Of a stretch of DNA of 59,312 nucleotides, positions 33,162 through 42,145 are shown in pieces. Each line of letters begins with the position of its first letter. Position 1 is the first letter of the stretch. The stretch comes from Bacillus sp. MM2020_1 (GTDB taxonomy: Bacteria; Bacillota; Bacilli; Bacillales; Cytobacillaceae). The translations under genes were made by a program, and so were the position numbers. A model generated the notes under the pieces. The model was not told the origin of the DNA and made no database searches. It worked only from the letters and a program-made list of their open reading frames with translations. The stretch lies in contig JAANMP010000027.1 of assembly GCA_011250595.1 (NCBI GenBank), positions 1 to 59,312 of the forward strand, read 5' to 3'.

Positions 33162-34274
33162 ATGAAAAAACAACTAGTGGTTGTAAAGATTGGGAGCAGC
33201 TCGCTCACCAATGCCTCCGGGACAATTTCTGAAAGAAAAATACGTGATCATGTTGAGGCACTTGCCTGTTTAAAAGAGCAAGGGCATGATGTCATTCTTA
33301 TTTCATCAGGAGCGGTTGCGGCTGGATTTGGGCCCCTTGGCTATCCAACCCGTCCAAAAACTGTTGCCGGGAAACAAGCTGCCGCAGCGGTGGGTCAAGG
33401 GTTGTTAATGCAAAATTATATTCAATTGTTTAGCGAGTTTGCTATCGTACCAGCCCAGATTCTATTAACTCGAGAAGATTTTTACAGCCAAGTGCGGTTT
33501 CATAACCTCTTTAATACGATTCATGAGCTGCTTCAAAAAGGTGTACTACCGATTATTAATGAAAATGATTCGGTTTCGATTGAGGAATTAACCTTCGGAG
33601 ATAATGATATGCTGTCCGCACTAGTGAGTGGTTTTTTACATGCGAATGCCCTGATTATTTTAACGGATGTCAATGGTCTATATGATGGCAATCCGAAAGA
33701 AGCAAAAGATGCAAAAAAATATCATTTTATAGCTGAAATATCTGATAAACTCCTCGGTGTGGCCGGAGAAAGTGGTTCTTCCGTTGGAACAGGGGGAATG
33801 AAATCAAAACTACTTGCTTCCAAAAAGGCTCTTTCCCTTGGTGTCAGCGTCTTTGTCGGTACCGGTGCCGGAAAAGAAAAACTGGTTGATATTCTAGCTG
33901 GTAAGGGGGACGGGACATATATTGGCGGACCATTCCAAACGCAAATGCAAATGAGAAAGCAATGGATTGCTTATCACTCCCAGGTCGGCGGTGTGATTGA
34001 AATTGATGATGGGGCGGAAAAGGCTATTGTCTTCCAGGGTAAAAGTTTACTACCTGTTGGCGTTACGAATGTCATTGGGGATTTTAACGCCTTAGATGTT
34101 GTCGTAGTCCGGAATCAAAAAGGAAAAATTGTCGGTAAAGGGCAAATCCATTATTCCTCTAAGAATCTATTGAAAATAAAAGGCTTACCGAGTGAACAGT
34201 CGAAAGAGTACTCGATTAATAAAAAAGCAGAAGTGATTCATCGCGATAATTGGGTCACAATGACAAAGGAGTGA
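33162..34274 (+). CDS. proB: Glutamate 5-kinase
   Basis: A 370-residue ProB. The amino-acid kinase domain (1-260) shows [35 protein letters not shown] and GTGGMKSKL. The C-terminal PUA domain (280-370) has [12 protein letters not shown] and LLPVGVTNV. It phosphorylates glutamate to gamma-glutamyl phosphate, the first step of proline synthesis, and is normally feedback-inhibited by proline. It forms an operon with proA (6 bases apart) under the T-box, although 234 bases including a repeat element separate the leader from the gene. Confidence 0.97.
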   Translation: MKKQLVVVKIGSSSLTNASGTISERKIRDHVEALACLKEQGHDVILISSGAVAAGFGPLGYPTRPKTVAGKQAAAAVGQGLLMQNYIQLFSEFAIVPAQILLTREDFYSQVRFHNLFNTIHELLQKGVLPIINENDSVSIEELTFGDNDMLSALVSGFLHANALIILTDVNGLYDGNPKEAKDAKKYHFIAEISDKLLGVAGESGSSVGTGGMKSKLLASKKALSLGVSVFVGTGAGKEKLVDILAGKGDGTYIGGPFQTQMQMRKQWIAYHSQVGGVIEIDDGAEKAIVFQGKSLLPVGVTNVIGDFNALDVVVVRNQKGKIVGKGQIHYSSKNLLKIKGLPSEQSKEYSINKKAEVIHRDNWVTMTKE

Positions 34275-34280
34275 AAATGA

Positions 34281-35522
34281 ATGAGTGAGTTAATAGTAAA
34301 AGCCAGCAAATTAAGAAAAGCTGCCAAACAAATGGGGATTCTGTCAGCGGAAGAAAAAAACACAGCTCTTTTGGTAATGGCTGAACATTTATTGAAGAAG
34401 AAAGAATGGATCATCACTGAAAATGCCAAAGACATTGAAGCGGGAAAAGAAAAGGGGTTTACAGAGTCGCTCCTGGATCGTCTTCTTTTAACGGAAGCAA
34501 GAATTGAACAAATTGTTGATGGGGTTCGTCAATTAATTGATTTGGAGGATCCGATTGGAGAAACGATTGAAGCATGGGAGCGTCCGAACGGGTTACAAAT
34601 TGAAACGATTCGGGTTCCGCTTGGGGTAATAGGAATGGTGTATGAAGCACGTCCCAATGTGACCGTGGATGCAGGAAGTCTTTGTTTAAAAGCGGGAAAT
34701 GCGGTTCTGTTAAGAGGGAGTTCTTCCGCCATCCATTCCAATAAAGCGCTCGTTCATGTGATGCACGAAGCCCTTGCGAAAACATCGATTCCTGTCGATG
34801 CCGTCCAGCTTTTGGAGGACACGAGCCGGGAAACAGCGTCCGAAATGTTTAAATTGAATCAATACCTAGATGTCCTCATTCCACGAGGCGGGGCGGGGTT
34901 AATACAAACGGTGATCCAAAATGCCACAGTTCCAGTGTTGGAAACGGGTGTTGGCAACTGTCATGTTTTCATTGATGAAACAGCCAAAGAAAACATGGCG
35001 ATCGATATTGCGATTAATGCAAAATTGCATCGTCCATCTGTTTGTAACGCTGCAGAAACCGTGCTTATTCATAAAAACTGGCCTTTTGCAGATGAGCTTT
35101 TAGGTTCACTTCAAGACCGAGGGGTGGAGCTGCGCGGGGATACTGAATTAACATCAACCTATTCATTTGTAAAACCAGCAACAGAAGAAGATTGGTCTTC
35201 TGAATTTTTAGCGCCAATTTTGGCCGTTAAACTAGTGGGTGATGTGAAGGAAGCTATTGATCATATAGATCATTATGGAACAAAACATTCTGAGGCCATC
35301 ATCAGTGAAAATCCTGATAACGTTCGTTTGTTCTTCCAGACAATCGATGCCGCCGTGTTATATCATAATGCCTCGACACGATTTACTGATGGGGAGCAAT
35401 TTGGCTATGGGGCAGAAATCGGAATTAGCACACAAAAGCTCCATGCACGCGGGCCAATGGGACTCCGTGCACTAACAACAACAAAAGCGATTGTCCGTGG
35501 CACAGGACAAATTCGGTCATAA
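34281..35522 (+). CDS. proA: Gamma-glutamyl phosphate reductase
   Basis: A 413-residue ProA of the aldehyde dehydrogenase superfamily. The catalytic cysteine lies in [33 protein letters not shown] and [11 protein letters not shown] are family motifs. It reduces gamma-glutamyl phosphate with NADPH to glutamate-5-semialdehyde. Second gene of the proBA operon; a terminator follows directly. proC/proI is not in the window. Confidence 0.97.
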   Translation: MSELIVKASKLRKAAKQMGILSAEEKNTALLVMAEHLLKKKEWIITENAKDIEAGKEKGFTESLLDRLLLTEARIEQIVDGVRQLIDLEDPIGETIEAWERPNGLQIETIRVPLGVIGMVYEARPNVTVDAGSLCLKAGNAVLLRGSSSAIHSNKALVHVMHEALAKTSIPVDAVQLLEDTSRETASEMFKLNQYLDVLIPRGGAGLIQTVIQNATVPVLETGVGNCHVFIDETAKENMAIDIAINAKLHRPSVCNAAETVLIHKNWPFADELLGSLQDRGVELRGDTELTSTYSFVKPATEEDWSSEFLAPILAVKLVGDVKEAIDHIDHYGTKHSEAIISENPDNVRLFFQTIDAAVLYHNASTRFTDGEQFGYGAEIGISTQKLHARGPMGLRALTTTKAIVRGTGQIRS

Positions 35523-35532
35523 CTCCTTTTTA

Positions 35533-35560
35533 TTGACGCAGATTATGCGTCAATTTTTTT
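35533..35560 (+). terminator. Rho-independent terminator of proBA
   Basis: TTGACGCA (35533-35540) pairs with TGCGTCAA (35546-35553), then seven T residues. Confidence 0.93.
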
Positions 35561-35568
35561 GATTTCTG

Positions 35569-35611
35569 TTATAATTAGAATACAAACATACATTCTAATT
35601 ATAACTTTTTT
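35569..35611. repeat. AT-rich inverted repeat upstream of the helicase-nuclease gene
   Basis: TTATAATTAGAAT (35569-35581) and ATTCTAATTATAA (35592-35604) are perfect inverted copies with a 10-base spacer, followed by CTTTTTTT. It may be a second terminator or an operator; TATAAT lies in the left arm. Confidence 0.6.
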
Positions 35612-35629
35612 TAGTAAGTTGGTGGTCAC

Positions 35630-37936
35630 ATGTCAGAGTCAATTCATATTTCCGTAAGAACGCTTGTTGAACATGTGTTTAAGAGCGGCAGTATTGATTC
35701 ACGTTTCCGCTCTCAATCGACGCTTTTGGATGGGACAAGGATACATCAAAAAATCCAGAAAACCTACCACGATGGGGATCAAAAAGAATTGTACCTCCGT
35801 GCGGAAGTCCCGTTTAATGAACTTTCTTTCATTATTGATGGCAGGTGTGATGGGCTGTTGTTTCGTGATGGCGAGGTGATTATTGACGAAATCAAATCAT
35901 TCCAAGAGCCATCTCCGCAGCGTGATCAAGAGGGTTTCCCGGTTCACTGGGCACAAGCAAAGCTATACGCCTATATGTATGCAAAGGAAAATGACTTACA
36001 GGAAATTTTTGTTCAGCTTACCTATGTCCAGGTAGATACACTTGCGAAGACCTATTTCAAACAGAAGTGCCTGTTTTCTGAACTGGAAACATTTGTTCTA
36101 AAAGTGATTGAAGACTACTCTCCATACGCGAGACTGCTTGATGAACATCGAAAAAAACGAAACGAAAGCTGTAAAGAGCTAGCTTTTCCTTTTGAAGCCT
36201 ATCGTGAGGGACAGCGGAAATTAGCCGGGGTGGTTTATAAAACAATTTTAGATAAAAAAAATCTATTTGCTAAGGCCCCAACAGGAATTGGCAAGACGAT
36301 ATCGACTCTTTTTCCTTCAGTTAAGGCAATCGGAGAAGGGCATCTGAACCGTGTTTTCTATCTTACGGCGAAAACCATTACCCGAACAGCGGCCGAAGAG
36401 GCATTTAAAAAAATGCAATCCCGTGGTCTTTGTCTAAATACGGTGACCATTACTGCTAAGGACAAGGTTTGTTTTAAGGATGAAACCATTTGCCAAAAGG
36501 ATTATTGTGAATTTGCAAATGGCTATTATGACCGGATCAATGATGCGATTCTTGATATCTTACTTAATGAAACAGCGATGACGCGTGAAGTAATTGAAAA
36601 ATATGCAAGGAAACATTCAATCTGTCCATTTGAATTTTCCCTCGATCTTGCCTATGCAGTCGACTGTATCATCTGTGACTACAATTATATTTTCGAACCG
36701 CGGGTATCACTGAAGCGTCTTTTGGAAGAGCAAAAAAAACAGACCGCACTCCTCGTCGATGAGGCACACAATCTGGTGGACCGTGGTCGAGAAATGTTTT
36801 CATCCTCTTTAAACAAAGAAATATTCCTCCAATTAAAAAAGGAGTTTAAAGGTGTCAATAAAGTAATCTATGAGGCTGCAAGTAAGTTAAATGCTTGGTT
36901 TATTTCATTGAAAAAGGAACATCCGGATACACAAGAATTCACCATTGATCAGTTGGGGAAAGAACTAATTGAACCTCTGATTCAGTTTCTAGAAAGCGCA
37001 GAACAGGTCCTGCAAACGGAAACGTCCCAAAATCTGTTGGAAGCCTATTTTATCGTAAATAATTTTTTGAAAATTATCGAACTGCTCGATGAACATTATG
37101 TAATCTACGGTGAAAAAATAAAAAACGATGTAACAGTAAAGCTTTTTTGCATTGACCCTTCTAAGCTTCTCCAACAAATGGGAAAGGGTTATCGATCAAA
37201 AATCTTCTTTTCAGCGACACTGTCACCTTTATCCTATTATCAAGATATTCTTGGTGGGCAAGAAGAGGATTATGCACTCTCCATCCCTTCACCCTTTTCA
37301 AGTGAACAGCTCGAAGTTATGATCAATCCAGTGTCAACCCGCTACCGAGATCGGGAACGGACGATGGAACACATCTTATCTATAATCCAATCATTGATTC
37401 AAAACCGGCCCGGAAATTATTTTATCTTTTTTCCATCCTATCAGTACCTACTTTCTGTTTATGACCTATTCAAACAAAAAGACCCAAAAACCCAAACCAT
37501 CATCCAAGCATCAGGGATGACCGAAATCGAAAGGGAGGAATTTTTGGGGGCTTTTAAAGCTAATCAACCAGAAACCTTACTGGGTTTCGCTGTCCTTGGC
37601 GGTATTTTTTCGGAGGGTGTTGATTTAATTGGCGATCGCTTAAATGGGGTGGTGGTTGTCGGTGTAGGATTGCCGCAGCTGTGTTTTGAACGGAACCTCA
37701 TTAAGGATCATTTTTATCAAAAAGACAAAAACGGTTATGACTATGCCTACGTATATCCCGGCATGAATAAAGTCCTGCAAGCAGGAGGAAGGTTGATTCG
37801 CTCGGAGGAAGACCATGGGACCATTGTATTGATCGATGACCGATTCCTCCAGCGACAGTATCAAAATCTCATGCCACTGGAATGGCAGCACTATACAGTT
37901 AGTTCAAAAAAGAACCCTTATGGAAAATATCCATAA
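35630..37936 (+). CDS. XPD/DinG-type Fe-S DNA helicase with N-terminal PD-(D/E)XK nuclease-like domain
   Basis: A 768-residue protein. Residues 1-190 include D74 and E87-I-K89 (CDGLLF...IIDEIKS), a PD-(D/E)XK nuclease core of the Cas4/AddB type. The helicase follows: Walker A APTGIGKT (216-223), four cysteines C281, C288, C293 and C332 suited to a [4Fe-4S] cluster, DEAH (377-380), FSATLSPL and the C-terminal QAGGRLIRS. It should be a 5'-3' DNA helicase with possible nuclease action in repair. The ATG has only a weak ribosome binding site (AAGTTGGTGG). Its last codons lie inside a terminator hairpin. Confidence 0.88.
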   Translation: MSESIHISVRTLVEHVFKSGSIDSRFRSQSTLLDGTRIHQKIQKTYHDGDQKELYLRAEVPFNELSFIIDGRCDGLLFRDGEVIIDEIKSFQEPSPQRDQEGFPVHWAQAKLYAYMYAKENDLQEIFVQLTYVQVDTLAKTYFKQKCLFSELETFVLKVIEDYSPYARLLDEHRKKRNESCKELAFPFEAYREGQRKLAGVVYKTILDKKNLFAKAPTGIGKTISTLFPSVKAIGEGHLNRVFYLTAKTITRTAAEEAFKKMQSRGLCLNTVTITAKDKVCFKDETICQKDYCEFANGYYDRINDAILDILLNETAMTREVIEKYARKHSICPFEFSLDLAYAVDCIICDYNYIFEPRVSLKRLLEEQKKQTALLVDEAHNLVDRGREMFSSSLNKEIFLQLKKEFKGVNKVIYEAASKLNAWFISLKKEHPDTQEFTIDQLGKELIEPLIQFLESAEQVLQTETSQNLLEAYFIVNNFLKIIELLDEHYVIYGEKIKNDVTVKLFCIDPSKLLQQMGKGYRSKIFFSATLSPLSYYQDILGGQEEDYALSIPSPFSSEQLEVMINPVSTRYRDRERTMEHILSIIQSLIQNRPGNYFIFFPSYQYLLSVYDLFKQKDPKTQTIIQASGMTEIEREEFLGAFKANQPETLLGFAVLGGIFSEGVDLIGDRLNGVVVVGVGLPQLCFERNLIKDHFYQKDKNGYDYAYVYPGMNKVLQAGGRLIRSEEDHGTIVLIDDRFLQRQYQNLMPLEWQHYTVSSKKNPYGKYP

Positions 37937-37948
37937 GGGTTCTTTTTG
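37911..37948. terminator. Bidirectional terminator overlapping the helicase 3' end
   Basis: AGAACCCTTATGGA (37911-37924) pairs with TCCATAAGGGTTCT (37930-37943). A TTTTT tract follows on the plus strand and TTTTTT on the minus strand. The left arm and the stop codon of the helicase gene are within the hairpin. Confidence 0.9.
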
Positions 37949-37950
37949 CC

Positions 37951-38280
37951 TTAAATGAAAAATGTGCCAGAGACCATAAAGCTAAAAAGGGACCCTAGTA
38001 CTAAACCTATTGCCGCAAAAAAAGTTAGGATGGCACCGTGGACTTGATTACGCTCAAGAAAAGTCATAACTCCCATGAATACTGCTCCTACACCAAACAA
38101 TAGCGGCATAAAAACGAGCGAAATGGCAAAGAACAGCCACCCTAATACTGCATACATTATCCCCTTACTTTTACTGGTAGAAGCCGCTTCATGATGAAGA
38201 GTTACACTCCCGCAACTTTGACAAACATTTGAGTTAACCACCTCGAAGGACCCGCCTGAAGGATTAAACACTTTACCCAC
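37951..38280 (-). CDS. Small membrane protein with N-terminal Cys-x-x-Cys motif
   Basis: A 109-residue protein. Residues 1-38 are soluble with CQSCGS, which could be half a zinc site. Two to three hydrophobic segments follow (GIMYAVLGWLFFAISLVFMP, LLFGVGAVFMGVMTF, AILTFFAAIGLVLGSLFSFM). The family is not recognised. It is convergent with the helicase gene and shares its terminator. Confidence 0.65.
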   Translation of the reverse strand: MGKVFNPSGGSFEVVNSNVCQSCGSVTLHHEAASTSKSKGIMYAVLGWLFFAISLVFMPLLFGVGAVFMGVMTFLERNQVHGAILTFFAAIGLVLGSLFSFMVSGTFFI

Positions 38281-38432
38281 TCCATTCCCTTTGCTTTTTA
38301 AATGACTGAATATTGTAAAAATTACTATTAGATTACCATATTCTGATAATAATTCAAGTGAAACACATCATTATATTAAAGAAAATTGAATTTTTATCCA
38401 TTTTTTTAATAAAAAACTAGTTTCTACTACGC

Positions 38433-38487
38433 AGATAATATTTATTTTTGCTAAATAGGGGACATTTTTGAACTTTTTACATATAAT
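38433..38487 (+). promoter_or_regulatory. Possible Fur box and promoter of feoAB
   Basis: AGATAATATTTATTT (38433-38447) matches the Fur consensus at 10 of 14 positions. TATAAT (38482-38487) with GGGACA 17 bases upstream is a candidate promoter. Iron control is expected for feo genes but the site is weak. The rest of 38281-38535 is AT-rich without a gene. Confidence 0.35.
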
Positions 38488-38535
38488 TAAAGAAAAGTTG
38501 CACACGGTAAAAACTTTAAAGGCGGGGAAAGAGAG

Positions 38536-38790
38536 ATGGATAAACCTAATATTATTAAACTCGTGAATGGACAAAAAGGAAATTTGATAAAAATAACGGA
38601 GTTAAATCTAGAAGGTGTCATGAGAAGAAGATTATTAGATTTAGGATTTGTAACTGGAGCACTTGTGGAGGTTATAAGGAAAAGTCCATTGGGTGATCCG
38701 ATTGCTTTTCGAGTCAGTCAAACAACGATTGCCCTCCGAAGAGAGGAGAGTTCTAAAATAGAAGGGGAGCTGGTATCGAATGGGAAATGA
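38536..38790 (+). CDS. feoA: Ferrous iron transport protein FeoA
   Basis: An 84-residue SH3-like FeoA protein with LNLEGVMRRRLLDLGFVTGA, VEVIRKSPLGDPIAFRV and a final beta-strand pair. FeoA is a cytosolic partner of the FeoB iron(II) transporter. The gene overlaps the G-domain gene by 11 bases, so the two are coupled. Confidence 0.95.
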   Translation: MDKPNIIKLVNGQKGNLIKITELNLEGVMRRRLLDLGFVTGALVEVIRKSPLGDPIAFRVSQTTIALRREESSKIEGELVSNGK

Positions 38791-39469
38791 ATACCGAATT
38801 GCCTTAGCGGGAAACCCGAATACGGGAAAAAGCACCTTGTTCAACGCCTTAACCGGTCTTAGACAGCATACCGGAAATTGGGCAGGAAAAACCGTTTCTC
38901 TTGCGCAAGGAAGTGTCCAGTTTAAAGAAAAAATCTTTCAACTAATTGACCTGCCAGGCACCTATTCACTTTTTTCGAATTCAACGGACGAAGAAGTGGC
39001 ACGTAATTATATTGTTTTTGAAAAACCGGATGTGACCATTGTGGTGCTTGATGCGACATCCTTAGAACGAAATTTCAATTTAGCTTTACAGGTCTTGGAA
39101 ATGACAACTAACGTGATTATTTGTATAAACTTAATTGATGTGGCGGAAGAACAAGGAATTAACATTAATGAGCGTTTGTTAACCAACCGGTTAGGGGTAC
39201 CTGTTATCAAAATTTCAGCCCGAAACAAAAAAGGTTTCCCGATGCTGCTTGATACCATTGACCGGATTGTAACGGGAGCGATCGAATGTCATCCGGTTCA
39301 GGTGACCTATCCGGAGGAAATCGAAGCAAAGATTATGAAAATTGAACCAAAAGTACGTGAAATGGTGGGAGATCATTTATCTTCTCGGTGGGTAACTTTG
39401 AGATTACTAGACGGAGACGAGGCTTTACTAAATGAAATTAGTAAACGATTAGTGCCGGAGGGGGTTTAG
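38780..39469 (+). CDS. feoB: FeoB N-terminal GTPase part (split FeoB)
   Basis: 229 residues corresponding only to the cytosolic G domain and helical GDI region of FeoB. G1 is GNPNTGKS (11-18), G3 DLPGTYSL, and G4 reads NLID (usually NMMD in long FeoB). The reading frame ends at TAG 39467-39469, four bases before the ATG of the membrane part, which has its own GGAGGGGG. This looks like a real gene split, not a frameshift: the frame is intact to the end of the GDI region. Confidence 0.92.
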   Translation: MGNEYRIALAGNPNTGKSTLFNALTGLRQHTGNWAGKTVSLAQGSVQFKEKIFQLIDLPGTYSLFSNSTDEEVARNYIVFEKPDVTIVVLDATSLERNFNLALQVLEMTTNVIICINLIDVAEEQGININERLLTNRLGVPVIKISARNKKGFPMLLDTIDRIVTGAIECHPVQVTYPEEIEAKIMKIEPKVREMVGDHLSSRWVTLRLLDGDEALLNEISKRLVPEGV

Positions 39470-39473
39470 CGCT

Positions 39474-40847
39474 ATGCGTATAGAAGAACTATTTGCAGAG
39501 GCTCAGGAGTTATCGACCTCTAAGCTTAGAGATGACATTGTCCAGCATCTTTATGACCGCAGTCATAAATTATGCGGCGAGGGAATCACCTACACAAAAT
39601 CGAACAGGGATACTCGAACAGAGAAACTAGATGAGATTTTCACCTCACCTATTTTGGGTTTTCCCATTATGCTAATCATGTTAGGGGTTTTGTTTTATTT
39701 AACCATCGCTGGGGCCAATGTACCATCTTCAATGATCGCTGAGTTTTTTGGATTTTTAGAGGGGTATATTACATCATTTTTTGCTTTTATTCATGCACCT
39801 GATTGGCTGCACGGGATCCTGGTCCTCGGGTTATACCGAGGCACAACATGGGTTATAAGCGTGATGCTGCCGCCAATGGCCATCTTCTTCCCATCATTTG
39901 CCCTGTTAGAGAATTATGGGTATTTGCCAAGGGTAGCTTTTAACATGGATCGGCTCTTTAAAAGAGTCGGTGCCCATGGGAAGCAATCATTAACAATGGC
40001 GATGGGATTTGGGTGTAATGCGGCTGCCGTTATTTCCACGAGGATTATTGAATCCCCAAGAGAACGGATGCTAGCTATTTTGACAAACAACTTTGTTCCG
40101 TGTAATGGCCGGTGGGGAACATTAATCGTGTTGGCTTCGTTATTCATGGCAGCTAATTTTACCGGAGGACTTAAATCACTAGTAACAACAGGCGTTATTG
40201 TCGGCATTGTTCTTTTTGGAATTATCGTCACTTTCTTTGTTTCTTGGGCACTGTCGAAAACATTACTAAAGGGAATACCGACACATTATACGTTAGAACT
40301 CCCGCCATATAGGAAACCAAAGATTTTTGATACGGTAATTCGCTCATCTTTAACAAAATCCTGGTCAGTATTAGTTCGCGCGGTTAAAGTTGCCGCTCCT
40401 GCAGCGATATTAACTTGGGTGTTTGCAAATTTATATATTGGTGACACGAGTATTCTCATGTATGCCGTCGAGTTCTTAGACCCGTTTGGAAAATTGCTCG
40501 GCCTAGATGGTTATATCATGCTGGCGTTTATTTTGGGGTTACCAGCAAACGAAATTGTTCTTCCAATTCTCTTGATGGGTTACTTATCAACGGGTTCATT
40601 GACTGAGGTTGATAACTTAGTAGATTTGAAGCAAATCTTTTTAGACCATGGCTGGACTTGGCTGACAACATTGAATGTGATGTTATTTTCGCTGCTTCAT
40701 TATCCGTGCGGCACGACCTTGCTTAATATTTATAAAGAAACAAAGAGTAAGAAATGGACATTTCTTGCTTTCTTGATTCCGACGGTTATCGCCATTCTTG
40801 TTCCACTAATTATTACACAAACTGTGAGATATTTTGGGTTATTATAA
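39474..40847 (+). CDS. feoB: FeoB C-terminal membrane part (split FeoB)
   Basis: 457 residues: a soluble linker (1-55), then about eight to nine membrane helices with the two Gate-type halves of FeoB (GLYRGTTWVISVMLPPMAIFF; GFGCNAAAVISTRII; NNFVPCNGRWGTL; GLPANEIVLPILLMGYLS). It forms the Fe2+ path through the cell membrane and must work with the separate GTPase protein just upstream. Together the two parts (686 residues) equal a normal FeoB. A hairpin follows. Confidence 0.93.
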   Translation: MRIEELFAEAQELSTSKLRDDIVQHLYDRSHKLCGEGITYTKSNRDTRTEKLDEIFTSPILGFPIMLIMLGVLFYLTIAGANVPSSMIAEFFGFLEGYITSFFAFIHAPDWLHGILVLGLYRGTTWVISVMLPPMAIFFPSFALLENYGYLPRVAFNMDRLFKRVGAHGKQSLTMAMGFGCNAAAVISTRIIESPRERMLAILTNNFVPCNGRWGTLIVLASLFMAANFTGGLKSLVTTGVIVGIVLFGIIVTFFVSWALSKTLLKGIPTHYTLELPPYRKPKIFDTVIRSSLTKSWSVLVRAVKVAAPAAILTWVFANLYIGDTSILMYAVEFLDPFGKLLGLDGYIMLAFILGLPANEIVLPILLMGYLSTGSLTEVDNLVDLKQIFLDHGWTWLTTLNVMLFSLLHYPCGTTLLNIYKETKSKKWTFLAFLIPTVIAILVPLIITQTVRYFGLL

Positions 40848-40868
40848 AAACTGATATTACAAATGTTA

Positions 40869-40896
40869 AAAGGGGCTGACTTTTGTCAGTCCCTTT
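40869..40896 (+). terminator. Hairpin terminator of the feo operon
   Basis: AAAGGGGCTGAC (40869-40880) pairs with GTCAGTCCCTTT (40885-40896); the tail after it is not T-rich. Confidence 0.65.
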
Positions 40897-40923
40897 ACTC
40901 TTGCTGGAATTTATTAAGTGTAA

Positions 40924-41008
40924 GGGCTTGGTGGGATTCGAACCCACAAAACACACTGCAGTCAGCATGAAGGACTACAGGTTGCTCTACCACTTAAGCT
41001 ACAAGCCC
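40924..41008 (-). tRNA. Atypical tRNA or tRNA-like gene with enlarged anticodon arm
   Basis: Read on the minus strand: a 7-bp acceptor (GGGCTTG/CAAGCCC), T8-A9, D arm GCTTAAGTGGTAGAGC and T arm GTGGGTTCGAATCCCAC are all canonical. The part between the D and T arms is 36 bases instead of about 23. Its best fold is an 8-bp stem, CTGTAGTC (40973-40980) with GACTGCAG (40956-40963), closing a 9-base loop CTTCATGCT. A CAT triplet lies centrally; TCA is the alternative. No CCA is encoded. It does not have the 8-bp acceptor or long variable arm of tRNA-Sec. It could be a degenerate or unusual tRNA. Confidence 0.6.
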
Positions 41009-41059
41009 TGATTTTATTTTGACCATGTTCCATTAAATTATCCGGTTCATTTTAATAAA

Positions 41060-42145
41060 TTAATCTACAGTCCCAGTTTGCTTGATCTTCACCTTTACAT
41101 GTACATTGACTTTTGCTGTTGGATAGAATCTCTTCCATTTTTTTTCATTAAAACCGCGATGCTGCTCTCTATATTTTGCACCTAGACCTAAAGGGTCCAC
41201 ACCATGTTTTTGAAACTTTTTGATGAGTTTTAATGAATTTTCTTCTAATTGCTCGGCAATTTCTTTTTGGATATGTTTTTTATCAATTGCTACCCTTTTT
41301 TTCTTTGGAGATGTGAATTCTTGAAGCCTTGTTTTCAACTTAAGATTAATCGAAAATTCCGGTCGGCCTTTTTTTATGTTAACTTGATAGTGTGCTTTTG
41401 AATGAAGATTATCTAGAACGACCCTTTCACCATTTTCTAAAGTGAAACGCTGCAAGCCTTGTATATATTTATCAACTAAACATTTAAATGTGAATGCATC
41501 CTCCATAAAAATTGGAAAGACATATCGATCATCTTTTAATATCGCCAGGCCAATAATTTTAATATTATCTTCTAACTGTTTGATTAATGGTAAGTAGGGA
41601 TCCTGTCCATTTTGGTTAAATTGAAATAAATATGTTTGTAAATTTGATTCAGGAAGATTATCTGATTTCATGGATTGATCAAGCATTCCTTGTACAAACA
41701 ACGAAACATTTTCAGTTTTGAATTTCTCTATTTTAAGTAACTCACTGGCATCCCCATCGACGACAGCCATTTGAATAATACTGCCAATGGCTGGGTCACG
41801 GTTTAAGGTGTCAACCACATCAGTAATCCCTTTTTTTGCTAGTGATTTTCCAAAAAGTGCAACCCGTAATTGACCGCTGACTAATGGATACCGTGACTCA
41901 TTATTTATGTTGCTCCGAATTTCTTTACTCGTTTCACCTAAGGATATTTTGACTTCAGTGGTAGAGGGCTGATCCCTCTTATAAATTGGATAGGTAATGG
42001 ATCCTTTTATCATTTTCTTTCCGGCCCAATCATATCCTACGCCCTGGGTCATATTTATTTGATTGACGATATTGGTGGGTATCAGAGAACAACCGGATAA
42101 TAAGAAAATAGTAACCCCTATTCCTATTAAGGTTCGATTAGCCAT
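41060..42145 (-). CDS. Spore germination receptor C subunit (Ger(x)C family lipoprotein)
   Basis: A 361-residue lipoprotein with lipobox LLSGC (Cys19) and the Ger(x)C features: QGVGYDW near the N-terminus, LRVALFGKSLAKKG, and the C-terminal domain ending KVNVHVKVKIKQTG. It sits on the outer face of the spore inner membrane as part of a nutrient germinant receptor with the A and B subunits. GAAGGAG precedes the ATG. The start overlaps the end of the B gene by eight bases. Third gene of a gerA-type operon. Confidence 0.92.
   Translation of the reverse strand: MANRTLIGIGVTIFLLSGCSLIPTNIVNQINMTQGVGYDWAGKKMIKGSITYPIYKRDQPSTTEVKISLGETSKEIRSNINNESRYPLVSGQLRVALFGKSLAKKGITDVVDTLNRDPAIGSIIQMAVVDGDASELLKIEKFKTENVSLFVQGMLDQSMKSDNLPESNLQTYLFQFNQNGQDPYLPLIKQLEDNIKIIGLAILKDDRYVFPIFMEDAFTFKCLVDKYIQGLQRFTLENGERVVLDNLHSKAHYQVNIKKGRPEFSINLKLKTRLQEFTSPKKKRVAIDKKHIQKEIAEQLEENSLKLIKKFQKHGVDPLGLGAKYREQHRGFNEKKWKRFYPTAKVNVHVKVKIKQTGTVD

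Noticed and set aside
38344..38358. Second Fur-like box (TGATAATAATTCAAG) upstream of feoA
   Set aside because: Only the left half matches; the right half has four mismatches, and it is far from the feoA promoter.
39466..39480. Frameshift or pseudogene reading of feoB
   Set aside because: Both parts have complete domains, the second has its own GGAGGGGG and ATG, and no residues are missing at the junction.
40924..41008. tRNA-Sec (selC) reading of the odd tRNA
   Set aside because: The acceptor is 7 bp, the D stem 4 bp and there is no long variable arm; no selenocysteine genes are nearby.
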